A stretch of 64,000 bases of DNA, taken from assembly GCF_004123145.1 (NCBI RefSeq), contig NZ_SDKC01000001.1, positions 3,071,501 to 3,135,500 on the forward strand. The letters run 5' to 3'. The notes beneath the pieces were generated by a model. That model ran no database searches. It was not told where the DNA came from and saw nothing but the letters and a program-made list of their open reading frames with translations. This document shows positions 26,373 through 37,968 of the stretch, one piece after another; position 1 is the stretch's first letter; each line of letters opens with the position of its first letter. A program made the position numbers and the translations under genes. Source of the DNA: Blautia faecicola (GTDB lineage Bacteria; Bacillota; Clostridia; Lachnospirales; Lachnospiraceae).

Positions 26373-29300
26373 TTACTCTTCGGTATCCTCCAGAGTTACC
26401 AGTTCTTCAGCGATTTCATCTGTTTCTTCGTCGGTACCAGCAGCTTCGGAAGTTTCTTCTACTGTGATATCCTCTTCCGGTGTAACTTCCAGATCTTCAT
26501 CGTCCATCACGATATCTTCCTCTTCTTCCTTCAGCATGTCGTCTGTGGAAAGTTTGATATTGCTGTAACGTTTCAGACCGGTACCGGCCGGAATCAGTTT
26601 ACCGATGATAACGTTTTCTTTCAGACCTACCAGGTGGTCAACTTTTCCTTTGATAGCAGCTTCTGTCAGGACTTTTGTTGTCTCCTGGAAGGATGCTGCT
26701 GACATGAAGGAATCGGTTGCCAGAGAAGCTTTGGTAATACCCAGCAGAACCTGTTTTCCTTCTGCAGGAGTTTTTCCTTCTGCTTCCATCTGTTCGTTGA
26801 TGTCTTCATATTCAAGGAAATCAACCATGGTTCCCGGAAGAAGTTCTGTGTCTCCGTTGTCTTCGATACGGATCTTCTTCAGCATCTGACGAACGATAAC
26901 CTCGATATGCTTATCGTTGATTTCTACACCCTGCAGACGGTATACTCTCTGTACCTCACGGATCATATAATCCTGTACGGCACGTACACCTTTGATCTTC
27001 AGGATATCATGCGGGTTAACAGAACCTTCTGTCAGTTCATCACCGGCTTCGAGCATCTGTCCATCCGTAACTTTGATTCTGGATCCGTAAGGGATCAGAT
27101 AAGTCTTGGATTCTCCGCTTTCTTTATCGGTAATTACGATCTCACGTTTCTTCTTGGTATCTTTGATTGCAACTTCACCAGGAATCTCTGTGATGATGGC
27201 AAGTCCTTTCGGTTTTCTTGCCTCAAACAGCTCCTCGACACGAGGAAGACCCTGTGTAATATCGCCACCGGCAACACCACCACTATGGAAGGTACGCATG
27301 GTCAGCTGTGTACCAGGCTCACCGATGGACTGTGCGGCGATAATACCGACAGACTCACCAACCTGAACAGCTTCACCGGTTGCCATGTTGGCACCGTAAC
27401 ATTTTGCACAGATACCAACTTTACATTTACAGCTCAGAATCGTACGGATCTTGATCTTGTCGTAAGGTTTGCCTTCTGCATTGACACCTTCGCTCATGAT
27501 CTTAGCTGCACGTTTCGGCGTGATCATGTGGTTTGCTTTTACAAGCACATTACCATCTTTATCTTTGATTGTCTCGCAGGAGAAACGTCCTGTGATACGT
27601 TCCTGCAGACTTTCGATTTCTTCTTTTCCGTCTGTGAATTCCTTCACATACATACCCGGAATCTCATCTCTGCCTTCCGCACAATCCATCTCACGAACAA
27701 CCAGCTCCTGAGATACATCTACCAGACGTCTGGTCAGGTAACCGGAATCGGCGGTACGAAGGGCGGTATCGGACATACCTTTTCGAGCTCCATGGGCGGA
27801 CATGAAATATTCCAGTACATCAAGACCTTCACGGAAGTTTGACTTGATAGGCAGCTCGATGGTGTGACCGGTTGTATCGGCCATCAGTCCTCGCATACCT
27901 GCCAGCTGTTTGATCTGTTTATCAGATCCACGGGCTCCGGAATCGGCCATCATGAAGATGTTGTTGTATTTATCCAGACCATTCAGCAGGGCTTTTGTCA
28001 GCTCATCATCGGTCTGTTTCCAGGTTTCTACAACCTCTTTGTAACGCTCTTCTTCTGTGATCAGACCACGTTTGAAGTTTCTTGTGATCTTATCTACAGT
28101 TTCCTGTGCCTGTTCGATCATCTGCGGTTTCTGCGGCGGCACGGTCATATCGGAAATCGATACGGTCATGGCTGCTCTTGTAGAATATTTATATCCGGTT
28201 GCTTTGATGTCATCCAGTACTTCGGCAGTCTTTGTCTGTCCGTGTGTGTTGATGACTTTCTCAAGAATCTGTTTCAGCTGTTTCTTTCCTACGTGGAAAT
28301 CAACTTCCAGAATCAGTTCATTGCCCGGAACGGAACGATCTACAAATCCCAGATCCTGCGGCAGGATCTCATTGAACAGGAATCTACCCAGTGTAGATTC
28401 TACAGTTCCTGTAACCACTTCACCGTTCGGCATTGTTTTCTTACGACGAACATGAATTCTTGACTGCAGTGTCAGGTATCCGTTTTCATAAGCCAGAATG
28501 GCTTCGTTTAAGCTCTTGTAATATCCGCCTTCTCCTTTGCTTCCCGGTCTTTCCTGTGTCAGATAGTAGATACCCAGGACCATATCCTGTGAAGGAACGG
28601 CTACCGGACCACCATCGGACGGTTTCAGCAGGTTGTTCGGAGACAGAAGCAGGAAACGGCATTCTGCCTGTGCTTCTACGGACAGCGGAAGATGGACAGC
28701 CATCTGGTCACCATCGAAATCGGCGTTGAACGCGGTACAAACCAGAGGATGCAGCTTGATTGCTTTACCTTCTACCAGGATCGGTTCGAATGCCTGAATA
28801 CCCAGACGGTGCAGTGTAGGAGCACGGTTCAGCATAACCGGATGCTCTTTGATAACGTCTTCCAGTACATCCCATACTTCCGGCTGTACTTTCTCGACCA
28901 TTTTCTTTGCATTTTTAATATTATGAGCGGTTCCGTTTGCAACCAGTTCTTTCATAACGAACGGTTTGAACAGCTCGATCGCCATCTCTTTCGGCAGACC
29001 ACACTGATAAATCTTCAGTTCCGGTCCAACGACGATTACGGAACGTCCGGAGTAGTCAACTCGTTTACCCAACAGGTTCTGACGGAAACGTCCGGATTTA
29101 CCTTTCAGCATATCGGACAGCGATTTCAGAGCTCTGTTACCAGGTCCGGTTACCGGACGACCACGACGACCATTATCGATCAGCGCATCTACAGCTTCCT
29201 GCAGCATACGTTTCTCGTTTCTTACGATGATATCCGGAGCACCCAGCTCCAGCAGTCTTTTCAGACGGTTGTTACGGTTGATGATACGACGATACAGATC

Positions 29301-30089
29301 ATTCAGGTCAGAGGTAGCAAAACGTCCACCATCCAGCTGTACCATAGGACGCAGATCCGGCGGGATAACCGGCACAACATCCATAATCATCCATTCCGGT
29401 CTGTTACCGGATTCACGGAATGCTTCTACAACTTCCAGACGTTTGATGATACGGGCACGTTTCTGTCCGGTTGCATCTTTCAGTCCGGCTTTCAGTTCTA
29501 CGGATTCTGCTTCCAGGTCGATGGACTGCAGCAGCTCTTTGATAGATTCTGCACCCATACCTACACGGAAGGTATCACCAAACTGTTCTCTTGCTTCCTG
29601 GTATTCTCTCTCTGTCAGCACCTGTTTCAGCTGCAGATTGGTGTTACCCGGATCAAGAACAATATAATTTGCAAAATACAGGACTCTCTCCAGTGTTCTC
29701 GGAGACAGATCCAGGATCAGCCCCATACGGGACGGGATTCCCTTGAAGTACCAGATATGAGATACCGGTGCTGCCAGTTCAATATGTCCCATACGCTCTC
29801 TACGAACGCTTGATTTTGTAACTTCTACACCACAGCGATCGCAGACAACACCTTTATAACGGATCTTTTTATATTTACCACAATGACACTCCCAGTCTTT
29901 GCTTGGTCCAAAGATTCTCTCACAAAACAGACCATCTTTTTCCGGTTTTAATGTACGGTAGTTGATGGTTTCTGGTTTTTTTACTTCACCATGAGACCAT
30001 TCACGGATCTTTTCCGGAGATGCCAGACCAATTTTAATCGCATCGAACGTCATTGGTTGATATACTTCTTTATTGGTTGTTTCAGCCAT
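26373..30089 (-). CDS. rpoC: RNA polymerase beta' subunit
   Basis: 1238 residues. The N-terminal zinc ribbon [20 protein letters not shown], the catalytic [16 protein letters not shown], the trigger-loop region and the second zinc site [13 protein letters not shown] are all present. The last 50 residues are highly acidic (many Asp/Glu). Start ATG follows AGGAG. Gap of 88 bp to rpoB. Confidence 0.98.
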   Translation of the reverse strand: MAETTNKEVYQPMTFDAIKIGLASPEKIREWSHGEVKKPETINYRTLKPEKDGLFCERIFGPSKDWECHCGKYKKIRYKGVVCDRCGVEVTKSSVRRERMGHIELAAPVSHIWYFKGIPSRMGLILDLSPRTLERVLYFANYIVLDPGNTNLQLKQVLTEREYQEAREQFGDTFRVGMGAESIKELLQSIDLEAESVELKAGLKDATGQKRARIIKRLEVVEAFRESGNRPEWMIMDVVPVIPPDLRPMVQLDGGRFATSDLNDLYRRIINRNNRLKRLLELGAPDIIVRNEKRMLQEAVDALIDNGRRGRPVTGPGNRALKSLSDMLKGKSGRFRQNLLGKRVDYSGRSVIVVGPELKIYQCGLPKEMAIELFKPFVMKELVANGTAHNIKNAKKMVEKVQPEVWDVLEDVIKEHPVMLNRAPTLHRLGIQAFEPILVEGKAIKLHPLVCTAFNADFDGDQMAVHLPLSVEAQAECRFLLLSPNNLLKPSDGGPVAVPSQDMVLGIYYLTQERPGSKGEGGYYKSLNEAILAYENGYLTLQSRIHVRRKKTMPNGEVVTGTVESTLGRFLFNEILPQDLGFVDRSVPGNELILEVDFHVGKKQLKQILEKVINTHGQTKTAEVLDDIKATGYKYSTRAAMTVSISDMTVPPQKPQMIEQAQETVDKITRNFKRGLITEEERYKEVVETWKQTDDELTKALLNGLDKYNNIFMMADSGARGSDKQIKQLAGMRGLMADTTGHTIELPIKSNFREGLDVLEYFMSAHGARKGMSDTALRTADSGYLTRRLVDVSQELVVREMDCAEGRDEIPGMYVKEFTDGKEEIESLQERITGRFSCETIKDKDGNVLVKANHMITPKRAAKIMSEGVNAEGKPYDKIKIRTILSCKCKVGICAKCYGANMATGEAVQVGESVGIIAAQSIGEPGTQLTMRTFHSGGVAGGDITQGLPRVEELFEARKPKGLAIITEIPGEVAIKDTKKKREIVITDKESGESKTYLIPYGSRIKVTDGQMLEAGDELTEGSVNPHDILKIKGVRAVQDYMIREVQRVYRLQGVEINDKHIEVIVRQMLKKIRIEDNGDTELLPGTMVDFLEYEDINEQMEAEGKTPAEGKQVLLGITKASLATDSFMSAASFQETTKVLTEAAIKGKVDHLVGLKENVIIGKLIPAGTGLKRYSNIKLSTDDMLKEEEEDIVMDDEDLEVTPEEDITVEETSEAAGTDEETDEIAEELVTLEDTEE

Positions 30090-30177
30090 TTGGTTGCTCC
30101 TTTCTAGGATTCACTCCCACGACCGCTGTTACACGGTCGCAGGACTTTTTCTATCGCATCAGAGAATGTCTTCTCTC

Positions 30178-33100
30178 TTAGAAATCTAATTCTTCGTCAG
30201 CAGACTCATCAGCTGCGTCTTCTTCTACATCCACCAGTTCTTCGCCTTCGAATTCCTGTTTGCTGAAACCATAGTTTCCGTAGGACTCTTCTTCATCGCG
30301 GTTGTAACGTTTGTCACCCTCGATGATGGAGCGCAGATCAGTATCGCCATAGTCGATATTTTCCATGATTTCCACTTCTGTATTATCGTCTTTCAGGACT
30401 CTTACATCCAGACCCAGGGACTGCAGCTCTTTGAGCAGTACCTTGAAGGATTCCGGAATACCCGGTTCAGGGATATTGTCACCTTTGATGATCGCTTCGT
30501 ATGTCTTCACACGACCGATCACATCATCGGATTTGACTGTCAGGATCTCCTGCAGAGTATAAGATGCACCGTATGCTTCCAGTGCCCATACCTCCATCTC
30601 TCCGAAACGCTGACCACCGAACTGAGCTTTACCACCCAGAGGCTGCTGTGTTACCAGGGAGTATGGTCCGGTAGAACGTGCATGGATCTTATCATCAACC
30701 AGGTGATGCAGTTTCAGATAATGCATGTGACCGATAGTTACCGGGCTGTCGAAATATTCACCGGTACGACCGTCACGAAGTCTTACTTTACCGTCGCGTG
30801 AGATCGGAACACCTTTCCACAGTTTTCTGTGATCTCTGTTTTCATACAGATAATCCATTACTTCCGGAAGCAGTTCTTCTTTGTGTTTGTCAGAGAACTC
30901 TTCCCAGGACAGGTTTACATAATCATTTGCCAATTCCAGAGTATCCATGATGTCGTTCTCGCTCGCGCCATCGAATACCGGAGTAGCAATGTTAAATCCA
31001 AGAGCTTTCGCAGCCAGACTCAGATGAATCTCCAGGACCTGTCCGATATTCATACGGGAAGGTACACCCAGAGGGTTCAGCACGATATCCAGCGGACGTC
31101 CGTTCGGCAGGAATGGCATGTCTTCTACAGGCAGAACTCGGGAAACGACACCCTTGTTACCATGACGACCGGCCATCTTATCACCGATGGAGATCTTTCT
31201 CTTCTGTGCAATGTAGATACGAACAGCTTGGTTTACACCCGGTGACAGTTCATCGCCGTTTTCTCTTGTAAATACTTTCGCATCCACAACAATACCATAT
31301 TCACCGTGCGGTACTTTCAGGGAAGTATCACGCACTTCTCTTGCTTTCTCACCGAAGATTGCTCGCAGCAGACGTTCCTCAGCTGTCAGTTCGGTCTCTC
31401 CCTTCGGAGTTACTTTACCAACCAGGATATCTCCCGCACGAACCTCAGCACCGATACGGATGATACCACGCTCATCCAGATCTTTCAGAGCATCATCACC
31501 GACACCCGGAACGTCTTTTGTGATCTCTTCCGGTCCCAGCTTGGTATCTCTGGACTCTGCTTCGTATTCTTCGATATGAATAGAAGTATATACATCTTCC
31601 TGTACCAGTCTCTCGCTCAGCAGAACGGCATCCTCGTAGTTATAACCTTCCCAGGTCATGAATCCGATCAGCGGGTTCTTACCAAGAGCAAGTTCACCAT
31701 TGTAAGTAGAAGGACCGTCAGCAATTACCTGACCTGCCTCTACGTGCTCGTTCTTGAACACGATTGGTTTCTGGTTGTAACAGTTAGACTGGTTACTTCT
31801 CAGGAATTTAGTCAGACGGTATACATCTGTGGTACCGTCATCATTTTTCATTGTAATTTCTTTAGATGTAGACTTGGTAATGGTACCTGCCTTCTTGGCA
31901 ACCACACAAACACCGGAGTCTACGGCAGCTTTTGCTTCGATGCCTGTTCCGACTACAGGAGCTTCTGTAATCATCAGCGGTACGGCCTGACGCTGCATGT
32001 TGGATCCCATCAGCGCACGGTTCGCATCATCGTTCTGCAGGAACGGGATCAGGGCTGTAGCTACAGAGAATACCATCTTAGGAGATACGTCCATGTAATC
32101 GAACATTCTTCTTTCGTATTCCTGTGTCTCTTCGCGGTAACGACCGGATACATTCTTATGAAGGAAATGTCCTTCTTCATCCAGCGGTTCGTTCGCCTGT
32201 GCTACATGGTAATTATCTTCCTCGTCAGCTGTCATATAAACAACTTCGTCTGTGACGCGAGGATTCTTCGGATCTGTTTTGTCAATCTTACGATACGGAG
32301 CTTCTACAAATCCGTATTCGTTGATTCTTGCATAAGATGCCAGAGAGTTGATCAGACCGATGTTCGGTCCCTCAGGAGTCTCTACCGGACACATTCTTCC
32401 GTAATGGGAGTAGTGTACATCTCGAACCTCGAATCCGGCACGGTCTCTGGACAGACCACCAGGTCCCAGTGCGGACAGACGTCTCTTATGAGTCAGCTCA
32501 CCCAGCGGGTTGTTCTGATCCATGAACTGAGACAGCTGAGAAGAACCGAAGAATTCTTTTACAGCAGCTGTTACCGGTTTGATGTTGATCAGAGACTGTG
32601 GAGAAATACCCTCCGGATCCTGTGTTGTCATTCTTTCACGAACAACACGTTCCAGTCTTGACATACCGATACGGTACTGGTTCTGTAACAGTTCTCCGAC
32701 TGCACGGATACGACGGTTTCCTAAGTGGTCGATATCGTCGTCGGTTCCCAGACCATATTCCAGATGTAAGTTATAGTTAATAGAAGCAAAAATATCTTCT
32801 TCTGTAATGTGTTTCGGAATCAGATCATGAATATGATGTTTGATGGCTTCTTTCAGCTCATCTTCGTCTTCATATTCTTCCATCAGCTGTGCCAGTGCCG
32901 GATAGTATACCAGCTCTGTAACGCCCAGTTCTTCCGGATTGCAGTCTACATATGTGGTCAGATCTACCATCATATTGGACAGAACTTTTACGTTTCTCTC
33001 TTCTGTCTGAATCCATACAAACGGAACTGCCGCATTCTGGATAGAAGTTGCCAGTTCTTTTGTTACTTCTGTACCTGCTTCTGCCAGGATCTCACCTGTG

Positions 33101-34005
33101 GTGGTATCCACTACGTCCTCAGCCAGTACGTGACCGCTGATACGGTTCTTCAGATGCAGTTTTTTATTGAATTTATATCTACCTACTTTAGCCAGATCGT
33201 AACGCTTCGGATCAAAGAACATGCTTGTGATCAGACTTCTTGCGCTGTCCACTGCCAGCGGTTCGCCCGGACGGATCTTCTTATACAGCTCTAACAGACC
33301 TTCTTCATAGCAGGTTGCTGTATCTTTGGTAAAGCTTGCCAGAATCTTTGGCTCCTCACCGAACAGTTCTGTGATCTCTGCATTGGTTCCTTTTCCCAAA
33401 GCACGAATCAGAACAGAAATCGGAACCTTTCTTGTTCTGTCTACACGTACCCAGAAAACATCGTTGGCATCTGTTTCATATTCCAGCCATGCTCCTCTGT
33501 TCGGAATTACGGTAGAAGAAAACAGTCTCTTACCAAATTTGTCATGAGCAATCGCATAGTAAATACCAGGGGAACGTACTAACTGACTGACAATAACTCG
33601 TTCTGCACCATTAATTACGAAGGTACCGGTTGCTGTCATCAACGGCAAATCTCCCATGAAAATCTCATGCTCTTTAATTTCGTCGTTTTCCTTATTGTAC
33701 AATCTCACCTTTACTTTTAAAGGTGCTGCGTAAGTTGCGTCTCTTTCTTTGCACTCTTCGATAGAATATTTCACATCATCCTCGCACAAAGTAAAGTCCA
33801 CAAATTCCAAGCTCAACTTGCCACTGTAATCTGTGATCGGAGAGATATCAGCAAATACTTCCTTTAAACCTTCCTCAAGGAACCAGTTATAGGAATCTTT
33901 CTGAACCTCAATCAAGTTGGGCATTTCCAAAACTTCTTTTTGTCTCTGGTAGCTCATCCGCATACTTTTACCGTTTGTAATAGGACGTATTCTGTTTTTT
34001 TCCAT
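30178..34005 (-). CDS. rpoB: RNA polymerase beta subunit
   Basis: 1275 residues from MEKNRIRPI. Start 34005 is chosen because GGGGTGA lies 8 bases before it and it matches the family N-terminus; an ATG at 34047 gives 14 extra residues with a weak site. The rifampicin region reads [16 protein letters not shown]...[12 protein letters not shown], with wild-type Asp, His and Ser at the usual resistance positions. It ends with an acidic tail [20 protein letters not shown]. Preceded by its own promoter at 34111-34139 and the attenuator at 34237. Confidence 0.97.
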   Translation of the reverse strand: MEKNRIRPITNGKSMRMSYQRQKEVLEMPNLIEVQKDSYNWFLEEGLKEVFADISPITDYSGKLSLEFVDFTLCEDDVKYSIEECKERDATYAAPLKVKVRLYNKENDEIKEHEIFMGDLPLMTATGTFVINGAERVIVSQLVRSPGIYYAIAHDKFGKRLFSSTVIPNRGAWLEYETDANDVFWVRVDRTRKVPISVLIRALGKGTNAEITELFGEEPKILASFTKDTATCYEEGLLELYKKIRPGEPLAVDSARSLITSMFFDPKRYDLAKVGRYKFNKKLHLKNRISGHVLAEDVVDTTTGEILAEAGTEVTKELATSIQNAAVPFVWIQTEERNVKVLSNMMVDLTTYVDCNPEELGVTELVYYPALAQLMEEYEDEDELKEAIKHHIHDLIPKHITEEDIFASINYNLHLEYGLGTDDDIDHLGNRRIRAVGELLQNQYRIGMSRLERVVRERMTTQDPEGISPQSLINIKPVTAAVKEFFGSSQLSQFMDQNNPLGELTHKRRLSALGPGGLSRDRAGFEVRDVHYSHYGRMCPVETPEGPNIGLINSLASYARINEYGFVEAPYRKIDKTDPKNPRVTDEVVYMTADEEDNYHVAQANEPLDEEGHFLHKNVSGRYREETQEYERRMFDYMDVSPKMVFSVATALIPFLQNDDANRALMGSNMQRQAVPLMITEAPVVGTGIEAKAAVDSGVCVVAKKAGTITKSTSKEITMKNDDGTTDVYRLTKFLRSNQSNCYNQKPIVFKNEHVEAGQVIADGPSTYNGELALGKNPLIGFMTWEGYNYEDAVLLSERLVQEDVYTSIHIEEYEAESRDTKLGPEEITKDVPGVGDDALKDLDERGIIRIGAEVRAGDILVGKVTPKGETELTAEERLLRAIFGEKAREVRDTSLKVPHGEYGIVVDAKVFTRENGDELSPGVNQAVRIYIAQKRKISIGDKMAGRHGNKGVVSRVLPVEDMPFLPNGRPLDIVLNPLGVPSRMNIGQVLEIHLSLAAKALGFNIATPVFDGASENDIMDTLELANDYVNLSWEEFSDKHKEELLPEVMDYLYENRDHRKLWKGVPISRDGKVRLRDGRTGEYFDSPVTIGHMHYLKLHHLVDDKIHARSTGPYSLVTQQPLGGKAQFGGQRFGEMEVWALEAYGASYTLQEILTVKSDDVIGRVKTYEAIIKGDNIPEPGIPESFKVLLKELQSLGLDVRVLKDDNTEVEIMENIDYGDTDLRSIIEGDKRYNRDEEESYGNYGFSKQEFEGEELVDVEEDAADESADEELDF

Positions 34006-34110
34006 TGACCGTTTCACCCCTTGTGTATTTGATTTATTACTGCTCATGCCTGTTTCGTGCTTCTTAAGATTAGACTAGTAGGCATATCTTGCCATAATAG
34101 TGCATTTTTT

Positions 34111-34139
34111 ACAATATCACAGTTTGTCAAGAGTGTCAA
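34111..34139 (-). promoter_or_regulatory. Sigma-A promoter for rpoBC
   Basis: On the minus strand TTGACA (plus 34134-34139), 17-base spacer, TATTGT (plus 34111-34116). It lies between the rplL terminator and rpoB, so rpoBC can be transcribed without rplJL read-through. Confidence 0.6.
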
Positions 34140-34236
34140 CCTATTTTTCTAATCTTTTTTTATTTTTTCAAGATGTCATGGGGAAAAGATCAAATCTGCT
34201 TTGGTCCTTTACCCATGACACCTTCTTCATTATAAA

Positions 34237-34268
34237 AACCCGGAAGAGCACCGTAGCTCTTCCGGGTT
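34237..34268 (-). terminator. Terminator/attenuator between rplL and rpoB
   Basis: AACCCGGAAGAGC (34237-34249) pairs perfectly with GCTCTTCCGGGTT (34256-34268), loop ACCGTA, followed on the minus strand by TTTTTATAATG. It probably limits read-through from the abundant rplJL transcript into rpoBC. Confidence 0.9.
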
Positions 34269-34299
34269 CTCCATCTTTCGACTAAATGCTGTAACCTAA

Positions 34300-34671
34300 T
34301 TATTTCAGAGTTACTTTAGCGCCTTCAGCTTCCAGTTTTGTTTTGATTTCTTCAGCTTCTGCTTTTGCAGCTGCTTCTTTGATTACTTTCGGAGCACCGT
34401 CTACTACTGCTTTAGCTTCTTTCAGTCCCAGACCTGTTGCTTCACGAACAACTTTGATAACTTTAACTTTGTTAGGACCAACTTCTGTCAGTTCTACGTC
34501 AAATTCATCTTTTTCTTCTGCTGCTTCTGCTGCACCTGCTGCTGCTACAACAACACCTGCTGCTGCGGATACACCAAATTCTTCTTCACATGCTTTTACC
34601 AGTTCGTTCAGTTCCAGAACGGACAGTTCTTTGATAGCTTCAATAAATTCAGCTGTTGTAAGTTTTGCCAT
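34300..34671 (-). CDS. rplL: 50S ribosomal protein L7/L12
   Basis: 123 residues. N-terminal dimerisation part (about 1-32), an Ala/Gly-rich hinge (about 36-50), and the C-terminal factor-binding domain with [25 protein letters not shown]. Forms the ribosomal stalk that recruits EF-Tu and EF-G. Start ATG follows GGAGG. Two hairpins lie in the gap to rplJ. Confidence 0.97.
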   Translation of the reverse strand: MAKLTTAEFIEAIKELSVLELNELVKACEEEFGVSAAAGVVVAAAGAAEAAEEKDEFDVELTEVGPNKVKVIKVVREATGLGLKEAKAVVDGAPKVIKEAAAKAEAEEIKTKLEAEGAKVTLK

Positions 34672-34741
34672 TTTTATTTACCTCCAATTATAAGTTTGTT
34701 TTCTTTTTTAATTTTTTTGAAGCAGCTTATGCTGCGAGGAA

Positions 34742-34823
34742 GTTCGACATCGTTTTGCGCTGTCGAACAGCTAAGTTTCTAACCTCAGGCTGCGCTTTCA
34801 GCTTGCCTTCGCTAAGAAACTTA
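34742..34823 (-). promoter_or_regulatory. Two hairpins in the rplJ-rplL gap
   Basis: Stem 1: TAAGTTTCT (34772-34780) with AGAAACTTA (34815-34823), beginning at the rplJ stop codon. Stem 2: GTTCGACA (34742-34749) with TGTCGAAC (34761-34768). They may protect the rplL message or slow ribosomes to help keep L7/L12 in excess over L10. Confidence 0.5.
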
Positions 34824-35309
34824 TGCTTCTTTTGCTTCTGCGATCTGGCTGATGACGCGAGCAAAGTTTGTGATTGGGGACTGGATGCTTCCAAGCAGTT
34901 TTCCAAGAAGTTCCTCTCTGGAAGGTACTTCGGACAGTGCTTTGATTCCAGCCTGGTCATAGTAACCACCTTCAACAACACCTGCTACCAGTTCCAGCTG
35001 CGGAGCTGTTTTTGCGAATTTCGCAAGGATTCTTGCAGGAGCAGTTGCATCTTCTTTAGAGATAGCCAGAGCGTTTGTTCCATCCAGATGTTTGCACAGT
35101 TCTTCACACGGAGTTCCCTGGAATGCAAAGTTCATCATTGTGTTTTTGTATACTTTGTATACAACGCCAGCTTCTCTTAATTCCTTACGCAGCTGAGTAT
35201 CCTGAGCTACTGTCAGACCACTGTAGTTTACCAGAACAACGCCCTGAGCATCAGCGATATTTGCGGAAATCTCTTCTACGATCGGTTTTTTCAGTTCAAC
35301 TTTTGCCAT
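34821..35309 (-). CDS. rplJ: 50S ribosomal protein L10
   Basis: 162 residues, MAKVELKKPIVEEISANI at the start with the RNA-binding N-domain and a C-terminal helix that binds L7/L12. Start ATG follows AGGAGG. Its leader RNA and attenuator lie at 35330-35468. Confidence 0.97.
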   Translation of the reverse strand: MAKVELKKPIVEEISANIADAQGVVLVNYSGLTVAQDTQLRKELREAGVVYKVYKNTMMNFAFQGTPCEELCKHLDGTNALAISKEDATAPARILAKFAKTAPQLELVAGVVEGGYYDQAGIKALSEVPSREELLGKLLGSIQSPITNFARVISQIAEAKEA

Positions 35310-35329
35310 GATTGGTGCACCTCCTTATA

Positions 35330-35468
35330 GATTTTGTGTACCGCCAAATATGAAAAAAGCCTCTCTGCACGCAGCAAAGAGGAGATCAATTCTTCATTAA
35401 GAATGTATTTTCCTCGGCAGGCGTACTTGCCTTATGCCTTACGGCACCTGCTGTCTTCGGCGTGATAC
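35330..35468 (-). ncRNA. Ribosomal protein L10 leader RNA
   Basis: On the minus strand the sequence CCGAAGACAGCAGGTGCCG, then TAAGGCATAAGGCAAG and CCTGCCGAGGAAA, matches the conserved L10 leader seen upstream of rplJ in Firmicutes. It starts within a few bases of the promoter at 35475 and ends in an attenuator, so L10(L12)4 binding probably terminates transcription. Confidence 0.85.
35354..35382 (-). terminator. Attenuator at the end of the L10 leader
   Basis: CCTCTCTGC (35360-35368) with GCAAAGAGG (35374-35382), one G:U pair, and on the minus strand a following CTTTTTT. It lies 45 bp before rplJ. Confidence 0.8.
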
Positions 35469-35474
35469 TGGTGT

Positions 35475-35503
35475 ATTATAGCATCGGAACGTTTTTCTGT
35501 CAA
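35475..35503 (-). promoter_or_regulatory. Perfect-consensus sigma-A promoter for rplJL
   Basis: On the minus strand TTGACA (plus 35498-35503), 17 bases, TATAAT (plus 35475-35480): both boxes match consensus exactly. Confidence 0.92.
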
Positions 35504-35563
35504 GCGGTTTTTGTATTTTTTTGTTTTTTATTTTCACCACAACTCTTTTCCGATCTACGATAG

Positions 35564-35599
35564 AAAAAAGAGCGTCATCCGAAGATTCCGCTCTTTTTT
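35564..35599 (-). terminator. Terminator of the nusG-rplK-rplA transcript
   Basis: AAAAAAGAGCG (35564-35574) pairs perfectly with CGCTCTTTTTT (35589-35599); it follows rplA by about 20 bases. Confidence 0.88.
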
Positions 35600-35616
35600 C
35601 ACTTTAACTTATATGA

Positions 35617-36309
35617 TTACACAAGTTTTAATGGGTTAATCTTAACGCCAGGTCCCATAGTAGGAGCTACTGTTACGCTCTTCAGGAACTGTCCTTTCAG
35701 TGTAGCAGGTTTTGCTTTGTTGATTGCACCCATCAGCGTCTGGAAGTTGTCCGCTAACTGTTCTTCTGTGAAAGAAGCTTTTCCGATTGGCACGTGAATA
35801 ATGTTTGTTTTGTCAAGACGATATTCAATCTTACCAGCTTTGATATCCTGAACAGCTTTGGTAACGTCCATAGTTACTGTACCAGCTTTCGGGTTTGGCA
35901 TTAAGCCTTTCGGTCCAAGTACACGACCCAGACGACCAACAACACCCATCATGTCCGGTGTAGCAACAACTACGTCAAAGTCAAACCATCCTTCGTTCTG
36001 GATCTTCGGGATCAGTTCTTCTGCTCCAACGAATTCTGCGCCAGCTGCCTGAGCTTCATCAGCTTTTACACCTTTTGCGAATACCAGGACGCGAACAGTT
36101 TTACCGGTTCCGTGAGGCAGAACTACTGCACCACGAATCTGCTGGTCAGCGTGACGTCCGTCACAACCTGTTCTGATATGAGCTTCGATTGTTTCATCAA
36201 ATTTTGCAACTGCAGATTTTTTAGCTAAAGCGATTGCTTCATCCGGATCATACAGTTTTGCACGATCAACTGCTTTTGCAGTTTCCATATATTTTTTACC
36301 GTGTTTCAT
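35617..36309 (-). CDS. rplA: 50S ribosomal protein L1
   Basis: 230 residues. Conserved blocks [38 protein letters not shown] and [10 protein letters not shown]1 binds the mobile stalk of 23S rRNA and, in known systems, represses its own mRNA. A candidate L1 site lies 15-45 bases upstream of its start, over the ribosome site region. Confidence 0.97.
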   Translation of the reverse strand: MKHGKKYMETAKAVDRAKLYDPDEAIALAKKSAVAKFDETIEAHIRTGCDGRHADQQIRGAVVLPHGTGKTVRVLVFAKGVKADEAQAAGAEFVGAEELIPKIQNEGWFDFDVVVATPDMMGVVGRLGRVLGPKGLMPNPKAGTVTMDVTKAVQDIKAGKIEYRLDKTNIIHVPIGKASFTEEQLADNFQTLMGAINKAKPATLKGQFLKSVTVAPTMGPGVKINPLKLV

Positions 36310-36323
36310 TTCCTATAACCTCC

Positions 36324-36354
36324 TGTGGTAATTGCGGGGATTGCCCTCCCACGA
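36324..36354 (-). promoter_or_regulatory. L1-binding mRNA site upstream of rplA
   Basis: The minus-strand sequence has GTGGGAGGG, then CCCCGCAAT, then TACCAC. The GGGAGG...TACCAC pairing pattern is that of the L1 site in 23S rRNA. 30 of 31 bases match the site before rplK. Confidence 0.7.
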
Positions 36355-36402
36355 TATTTGTCTGTTTGTGACCTTCCGGTCTCAAAGTTACATTAGTAAA
36401 GA

Positions 36403-36828
36403 TTAGTCCTCAACTACGATACCCATACTTCTTGCAGTACCAGCGATCATGCTCATAGCTGCTTCGATGCTTGCTGCATTCAGATCTGGCATTTTCATTT
36501 CAGCGATCTCTTTTACTTTGTCTTTGGAAATAGTAGCTACTTTTGTTTTGTTCGGAACACCTGAACCTGATTTGATGTTACAAGCTTTCTTCAGCAAAAC
36601 TGCAGCTGGTGGAGTTTTGGTTATAAAGCTGAAACTTCTGTCTGCGTATACAGTGATAACTACAGGGATGATCAGATCTCCCTTGTCAGCTGTTCTAGCA
36701 TTGAATTCTTTTGTAAACTGTACGATGTTTACACCATGCTGACCCAGAGCCGGTCCAACTGGTGGTGCTGGTGTTGCCTTACCAGCAGGAATCTGTAATT
36801 TGATATATCCTGTTACTTTCTTTGCCAT
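36403..36828 (-). CDS. rplK: 50S ribosomal protein L11
   Basis: 141 residues. N-terminal domain with [23 protein letters not shown], and C-terminal rRNA-binding domain ending [21 protein letters not shown]. Essential for factor-dependent GTPase function and for RelA activation in many bacteria. Start follows AGGAGG. Confidence 0.97.
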   Translation of the reverse strand: MAKKVTGYIKLQIPAGKATPAPPVGPALGQHGVNIVQFTKEFNARTADKGDLIIPVVITVYADRSFSFITKTPPAAVLLKKACNIKSGSGVPNKTKVATISKDKVKEIAEMKMPDLNAASIEAAMSMIAGTARSMGIVVED

Positions 36829-36846
36829 TGTAATGACCTCCTATAA

Positions 36847-36877
36847 TGTGGTAATTGCGGGGATTTCCCTCCCACGA
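36847..36877 (-). promoter_or_regulatory. L1-binding mRNA site upstream of rplK
   Basis: Same sequence as the site before rplA with one base changed. It ends about 20 bases before the rplK start, ideal for translational repression by L1. Confidence 0.7.
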
Positions 36878-36916
36878 ATCATTTCTGTGCGAAACCTCGT
36901 ACTTCGATGATTCTGT

Positions 36917-37432
36917 TTACAACTTCTTAATTTCTGCGAAACTGATCTCAACCGGTGTTTCGCGACCAAATAACTCAACATTGATTGTCACAGTCTGTTT
37001 CTGACTGTTGATCGTCTGGATAATACCAGTAGTATCTTTCCAGGCTCCTCCGGTAACAACTACGCTGTCGCCTTCTGCAAAATCGATTTCGATGGTCTCA
37101 GGCTGGATACCCAGCATGCCGATCTCCTCTTCGCTCAAAGGCACCGGTTTGGATCCCGGTCCGACAAATCCGGTCACACCACGGGTGTTACGAACAACGT
37201 ACCAGGTATCGTCATTCATTACCATGTTGATCAGTACATATCCCGGAAACATCTTCTTGGATACGAGCTTCTGTGCTCCGTTTTTCAACTCTGTCACATC
37301 CTGCATCGGTACCCGTACTTCCAGAATCTGATCTTCCAGATGTCGGTTTTCGATTGTTTTCTCAATGTTGGCTTTCACTTTGTTTTCATAGCCCGAATAT
37401 GTATGGGCTACATACCAGTTTGCTTCTGCCAT
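36917..37432 (-). CDS. nusG: Transcription termination/antitermination factor NusG
   Basis: 171 residues. NGN domain with WYVAHTYSGYENKVK and FPGYVLINMVMNDDTWYVVRNTRGVTGFVG, then a KOW domain starting at about residue 118 (FAEGDSVVVTGGAWKDTTG). It contacts RNA polymerase and, with the ribosome or other factors, modulates pausing. Sits 16 bp after secE. Confidence 0.96.
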   Translation of the reverse strand: MAEANWYVAHTYSGYENKVKANIEKTIENRHLEDQILEVRVPMQDVTELKNGAQKLVSKKMFPGYVLINMVMNDDTWYVVRNTRGVTGFVGPGSKPVPLSEEEIGMLGIQPETIEIDFAEGDSVVVTGGAWKDTTGIIQTINSQKQTVTINVELFGRETPVEISFAEIKKL

Positions 37433-37448
37433 TTCATCACCCTTGTCC

Positions 37449-37673
37449 TTATTTAATCAGTAAATTAACGAACTCCAGAACCGCACTGTCCAGAACGGAA
37501 ATGATCACGCCCAGAACAACTGTGATACCCACAACAGCGACTGTCTGTTTGCCCACTGTTTTCCTGTCAGTCCAGATAATCTTGTCAAATTCGGACTTCA
37601 GACCTTTGGTCCAGCTCTTCTTTGGAGCTTTCTCCTTCTTCGGAGCCTTTTCTTTCTTTGCAGATTCTGCCAT
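37449..37673 (-). CDS. secE: Preprotein translocase subunit SecE
   Basis: 74 residues. A Lys-rich N-terminal part (about 1-25), a conserved WTDRKTVGKQTVAVVGITVV amphipathic-to-membrane segment, and one transmembrane helix. ATG 37673 has AGAGGTGAGG upstream; an ATG at 37682 in frame is less well placed. Essential partner of SecY and SecA. Confidence 0.93.
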   Translation of the reverse strand: MAESAKKEKAPKKEKAPKKSWTKGLKSEFDKIIWTDRKTVGKQTVAVVGITVVLGVIISVLDSAVLEFVNLLIK

Positions 37674-37698
37674 AGTCCTCACCTCTTACACGACAATC

Positions 37699-37848
37699 TT
37701 ATTTCGTCTCTTTGTGCATTGTGTGTGTTCTACAGAATTTACAATACTTTTTGGTCTCCAGTCTTTCCGGATGATTCTTTTTCTCTTTTGTCATGTTGTA
37801 ATTTCGCTGTTTACATTCTGTACATGCCAATGTGATTTTTACGCGCAC
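37699..37848 (-). CDS. rpmG: 50S ribosomal protein L33
   Basis: 49 residues from a GTG start: [17 protein letters not shown]..., with both CxxC pairs (CTEC, CKFC) of the zinc-binding form. GTG 37848 follows GGAGGTGG; a longer ATG frame to 37917 adds an unrelated 23-residue extension. First gene of the secE-nusG operon. Confidence 0.93.
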   Translation of the reverse strand: MRVKITLACTECKQRNYNMTKEKKNHPERLETKKYCKFCRTHTMHKETK

Positions 37849-37968
37849 GACTTCCACCTCCACTGTGTTGATTTGCGTTGTTGCAACGGACTTTTTTCTT
37901 TTGCCATCGAACTTCACGTCTTTCGATTTTAGGCATAAAAAAAAGACCTACTTCCATGTCGCCTACTT

